From positions 558,001-622,000 of the forward strand of contig NZ_CP094359.1 in the NCBI RefSeq assembly GCF_024396695.1: a stretch of DNA of 64,000 nucleotides, read 5' to 3'. The stretch comes from Acidithiobacillus sp. YTS05. Its GTDB lineage: Bacteria > Pseudomonadota > Gammaproteobacteria > Acidithiobacillales > Acidithiobacillaceae. Positions within the stretch are counted from its first letter, which is position 1. Every line of letters begins with the position of its first letter. The notes beneath the pieces were generated by a model that made no database searches, was not told where the DNA came from, and saw nothing but the letters and a program-made list of their open reading frames with translations. The position numbers and the translations under genes are program-made. Below are positions 62,752 through 64,000 of the stretch, piece by piece.

Positions 62752-64000
62752 GTCGCACCTCCAATAATCTGCACGGAAAAGTCTTCTCCTTGCCAACTCT
62801 GGCTGTCTGGCCAATACAAGGCGAACTGTAGGCTCCGCCCGGGGCGTAATTTGCGGGTAGGCAGGCAGGCCAGGTATCCCAGACCCCAGTCTTCGGCATC
62901 GAGATCCTGTACCTTCTGCCAGCCATCGATGCCCCAGTGAATTTGGAAGGGCGCGGCCAGGAGAATTCGCAGCTCTTGCCCGGCCAGCAATTCGCGTGGC
63001 CGATGGCGCAGGCGCCAGATGCGGTAGTCCAGTTCCGGCTTTTTGCCCGCGTAACGTTTCCAGGTCTGCGCTGGACGATCCACGGCATGCCCTTTGATCG
63101 TGCTGTGGCAGAGCTTGAGAAACTCGCCGTGGGTCCAGCACAGGGGCATGGCGGAGCCGCTGGGCTTACCGGGAAACAGCCCCTTTTCGGGGATCGGATC
63201 ACTTTCCCAGATCTGTTCCGGTAACAGACCGCCCGCGCCGGTCATGGCCGCCATGGCGCGCAGGTAGGGCAGCGGATCTTCCCCGGCAGCGAGGGCATAA
63301 TGGCCGCGCTCGCCGGTGAGCAGCGGCCAGCCGCGCCCGATGCCGGTACCGTCGAAAGGGCTGCCGTCGCGGTGCTCGCCGTAGCCATCGCCGTTGTAGC
63401 GGTGCCAGACCGGACCGCTGGGGGTGTCGCTCTTGAGCAGGCCATCCATGACCTTGACCGAATCCTGAATATGCGGATCGTCGGCGGCACGTAAACCATA
63501 GCGCACCAATTGTAAGAAGTCCGTTGCCACCTGTTCGTCGGCGGACCAGTGCGGATCCTGAGCGCGGTTCTTGATCAGTAGCCATTCATCCTTGGCCCCG
63601 TCCTGAGTGAGGACGTCGGCTGGAGCCATGCGCATGAAGTACCCCGATACCTGAAAACGCCGGGCGAGATCGGTACCACGCGCAAAGGTCCATTCTTCCA
63701 GATGGACATTCCAATAGTCTGCGAGCATCAGGGCGCACGCCGCCGCCTTGCCTTCCAGAAAGGACGCCCCCTCGACCAGTGCAGCGATGGCGACGGCGAG
63801 GGTAAATGCATTGATGCCACCATCTTCTTCCCAGCGATCCTGGCCGGTAACCGGCCCTTCGCAGACGATGAATTGCAGGGCGCGCTGGATCATGTCGGTG
63901 ACCGCCATGTCTTGCAAGGCCTCGCGTTCCCGAAGCAGACTGGCGAGCAACACGGGGAAGCCGGCCTCATCGAGCTGAATCCCTTGCCAGAAGGGTTTGC
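62748..64000 (-). CDS. GH15 glucoamylase-like glycoside hydrolase (partial)
   Basis: The C-terminal 417 residues or so; the gene continues past the window end. FWQGIQLDEAGFPV at the edge, DRWEEDGGINAFT with a catalytic Glu, and LLPEQIWE with the second Glu match GH15. It releases glucose from alpha-glucans or trehalose-like sugars. First gene of the operon with SDR, GMC and MFS, suggesting sugar breakdown or conversion and export. Confidence 0.85.
   Translation of the reverse strand, partial: KPFWQGIQLDEAGFPVLLASLLREREALQDMAVTDMIQRALQFIVCEGPVTGQDRWEEDGGINAFTLAVAIAALVEGASFLEGKAAACALMLADYWNVHLEEWTFARGTDLARRFQVSGYFMRMAPADVLTQDGAKDEWLLIKNRAQDPHWSADEQVATDFLQLVRYGLRAADDPHIQDSVKVMDGLLKSDTPSGPVWHRYNGDGYGEHRDGSPFDGTGIGRGWPLLTGERGHYALAAGEDPLPYLRAMAAMTGAGGLLPEQIWESDPIPEKGLFPGKPSGSAMPLCWTHGEFLKLCHSTIKGHAVDRPAQTWKRYAGKKPELDYRIWRLRHRPRELLAGQELRILLAAPFQIHWGIDGWQKVQDLDAEDWGLGYLACLPTRKLRPGRSLQFALYWPDSQSWQGEDFSVQIIGGAT

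Noticed and set aside
1..64000. tRNA genes, rRNA genes and CRISPR arrays
   Set aside because: No cloverleaf, rRNA or repeat-spacer pattern was recognised by eye in the intergenic spaces; a tRNAscan/Infernal/CRISPR search would settle it.

Overview
The window looks like a chromosome segment of an acidophilic sulfur-oxidising Acidithiobacillus, most like A. caldus. The evidence is a complete sHdr-LbpA sulfur-oxidation and lipoate-assembly locus (1-9597), a gene for sulfur oxygenase reductase (57145-58080), a CbbQ/CbbO Rubisco-activase operon (13544-19580), and GC-rich coding DNA in gammaproteobacterial-type gene order (zapB-zapA-6S RNA-fthC; rplY-pth-ychF; yoaA-tsaB-rimI). The species assignment is inference.

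Region 1, 1-13.4 kb. The tail of sHdrB1, then sHdrA, a conserved hypothetical, sHdrC2 and sHdrB2 end at a strong terminator. LbpA1, a DsrE-like protein and LbpA2 follow and end at a second terminator. Next come LipS1, lipoate ligase sLplA, LipT and LipS2, which build the lipoyl group on LbpA. A FadL-type outer-membrane channel follows, then a three-gene cluster: an unknown protein, a divergent lipoate-ligase-like protein lacking the usual lysine, and a receiver-like protein. A small beta-rich protein lies on the opposite strand.

Region 2, 13.5-24.9 kb. A tightly overlapping operon carries an unknown protein, CbbQ, CbbO, a histone-deacetylase-fold amidohydrolase and an aldo/keto reductase. A LysR regulator follows, translationally linked to a glutamine-amidotransferase-like protein without its cysteine, an unknown small protein and a DedA membrane protein. 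A DUF805 protein, AguB and a DsbC/G-like thioredoxin lie on the minus strand.

Region 3, 25-56.8 kb. This part is mostly housekeeping: NlpC/P60 hydrolase, CcsB, YoaA helicase, TsaB, RimI, RF3, L25, Pth, YchF, an Rrf2 regulator, an HdeD-like protein, RppH, a second Nudix enzyme, RsuA, AguA, Lgt, Rep, S20, PBP2, ZapB, ZapA, 6S RNA, 5-FCL, YmdB, an M61 peptidase, a Pcm-like methyltransferase, MCE and PqiC-like proteins, Usp and ProS. One intact insertion sequence (33281-34717) with a 16-bp target duplication sits directly upstream of the rplY promoter and duplicates its predicted -35 box.

Region 4, 56.8-64 kb. An AT-rich leader with a hairpin plus T-tract precedes sulfur oxygenase reductase. A TDT/SLAC1-family permease follows on the same strand and may export the sulfite that SOR makes. 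On the minus strand an operon encodes a GH15 glucoamylase-like enzyme (cut by the window end), a short-chain dehydrogenase, a GMC oxidoreductase and an MFS transporter.

No tRNA, rRNA or CRISPR array was recognised by eye. The best candidates for undescribed biology are the altered lipoate-ligase cluster beside sHdr, the deacetylase/aldo-keto reductase pair fused into the CbbQO operon, and the SOR-permease pair with its structured leader.
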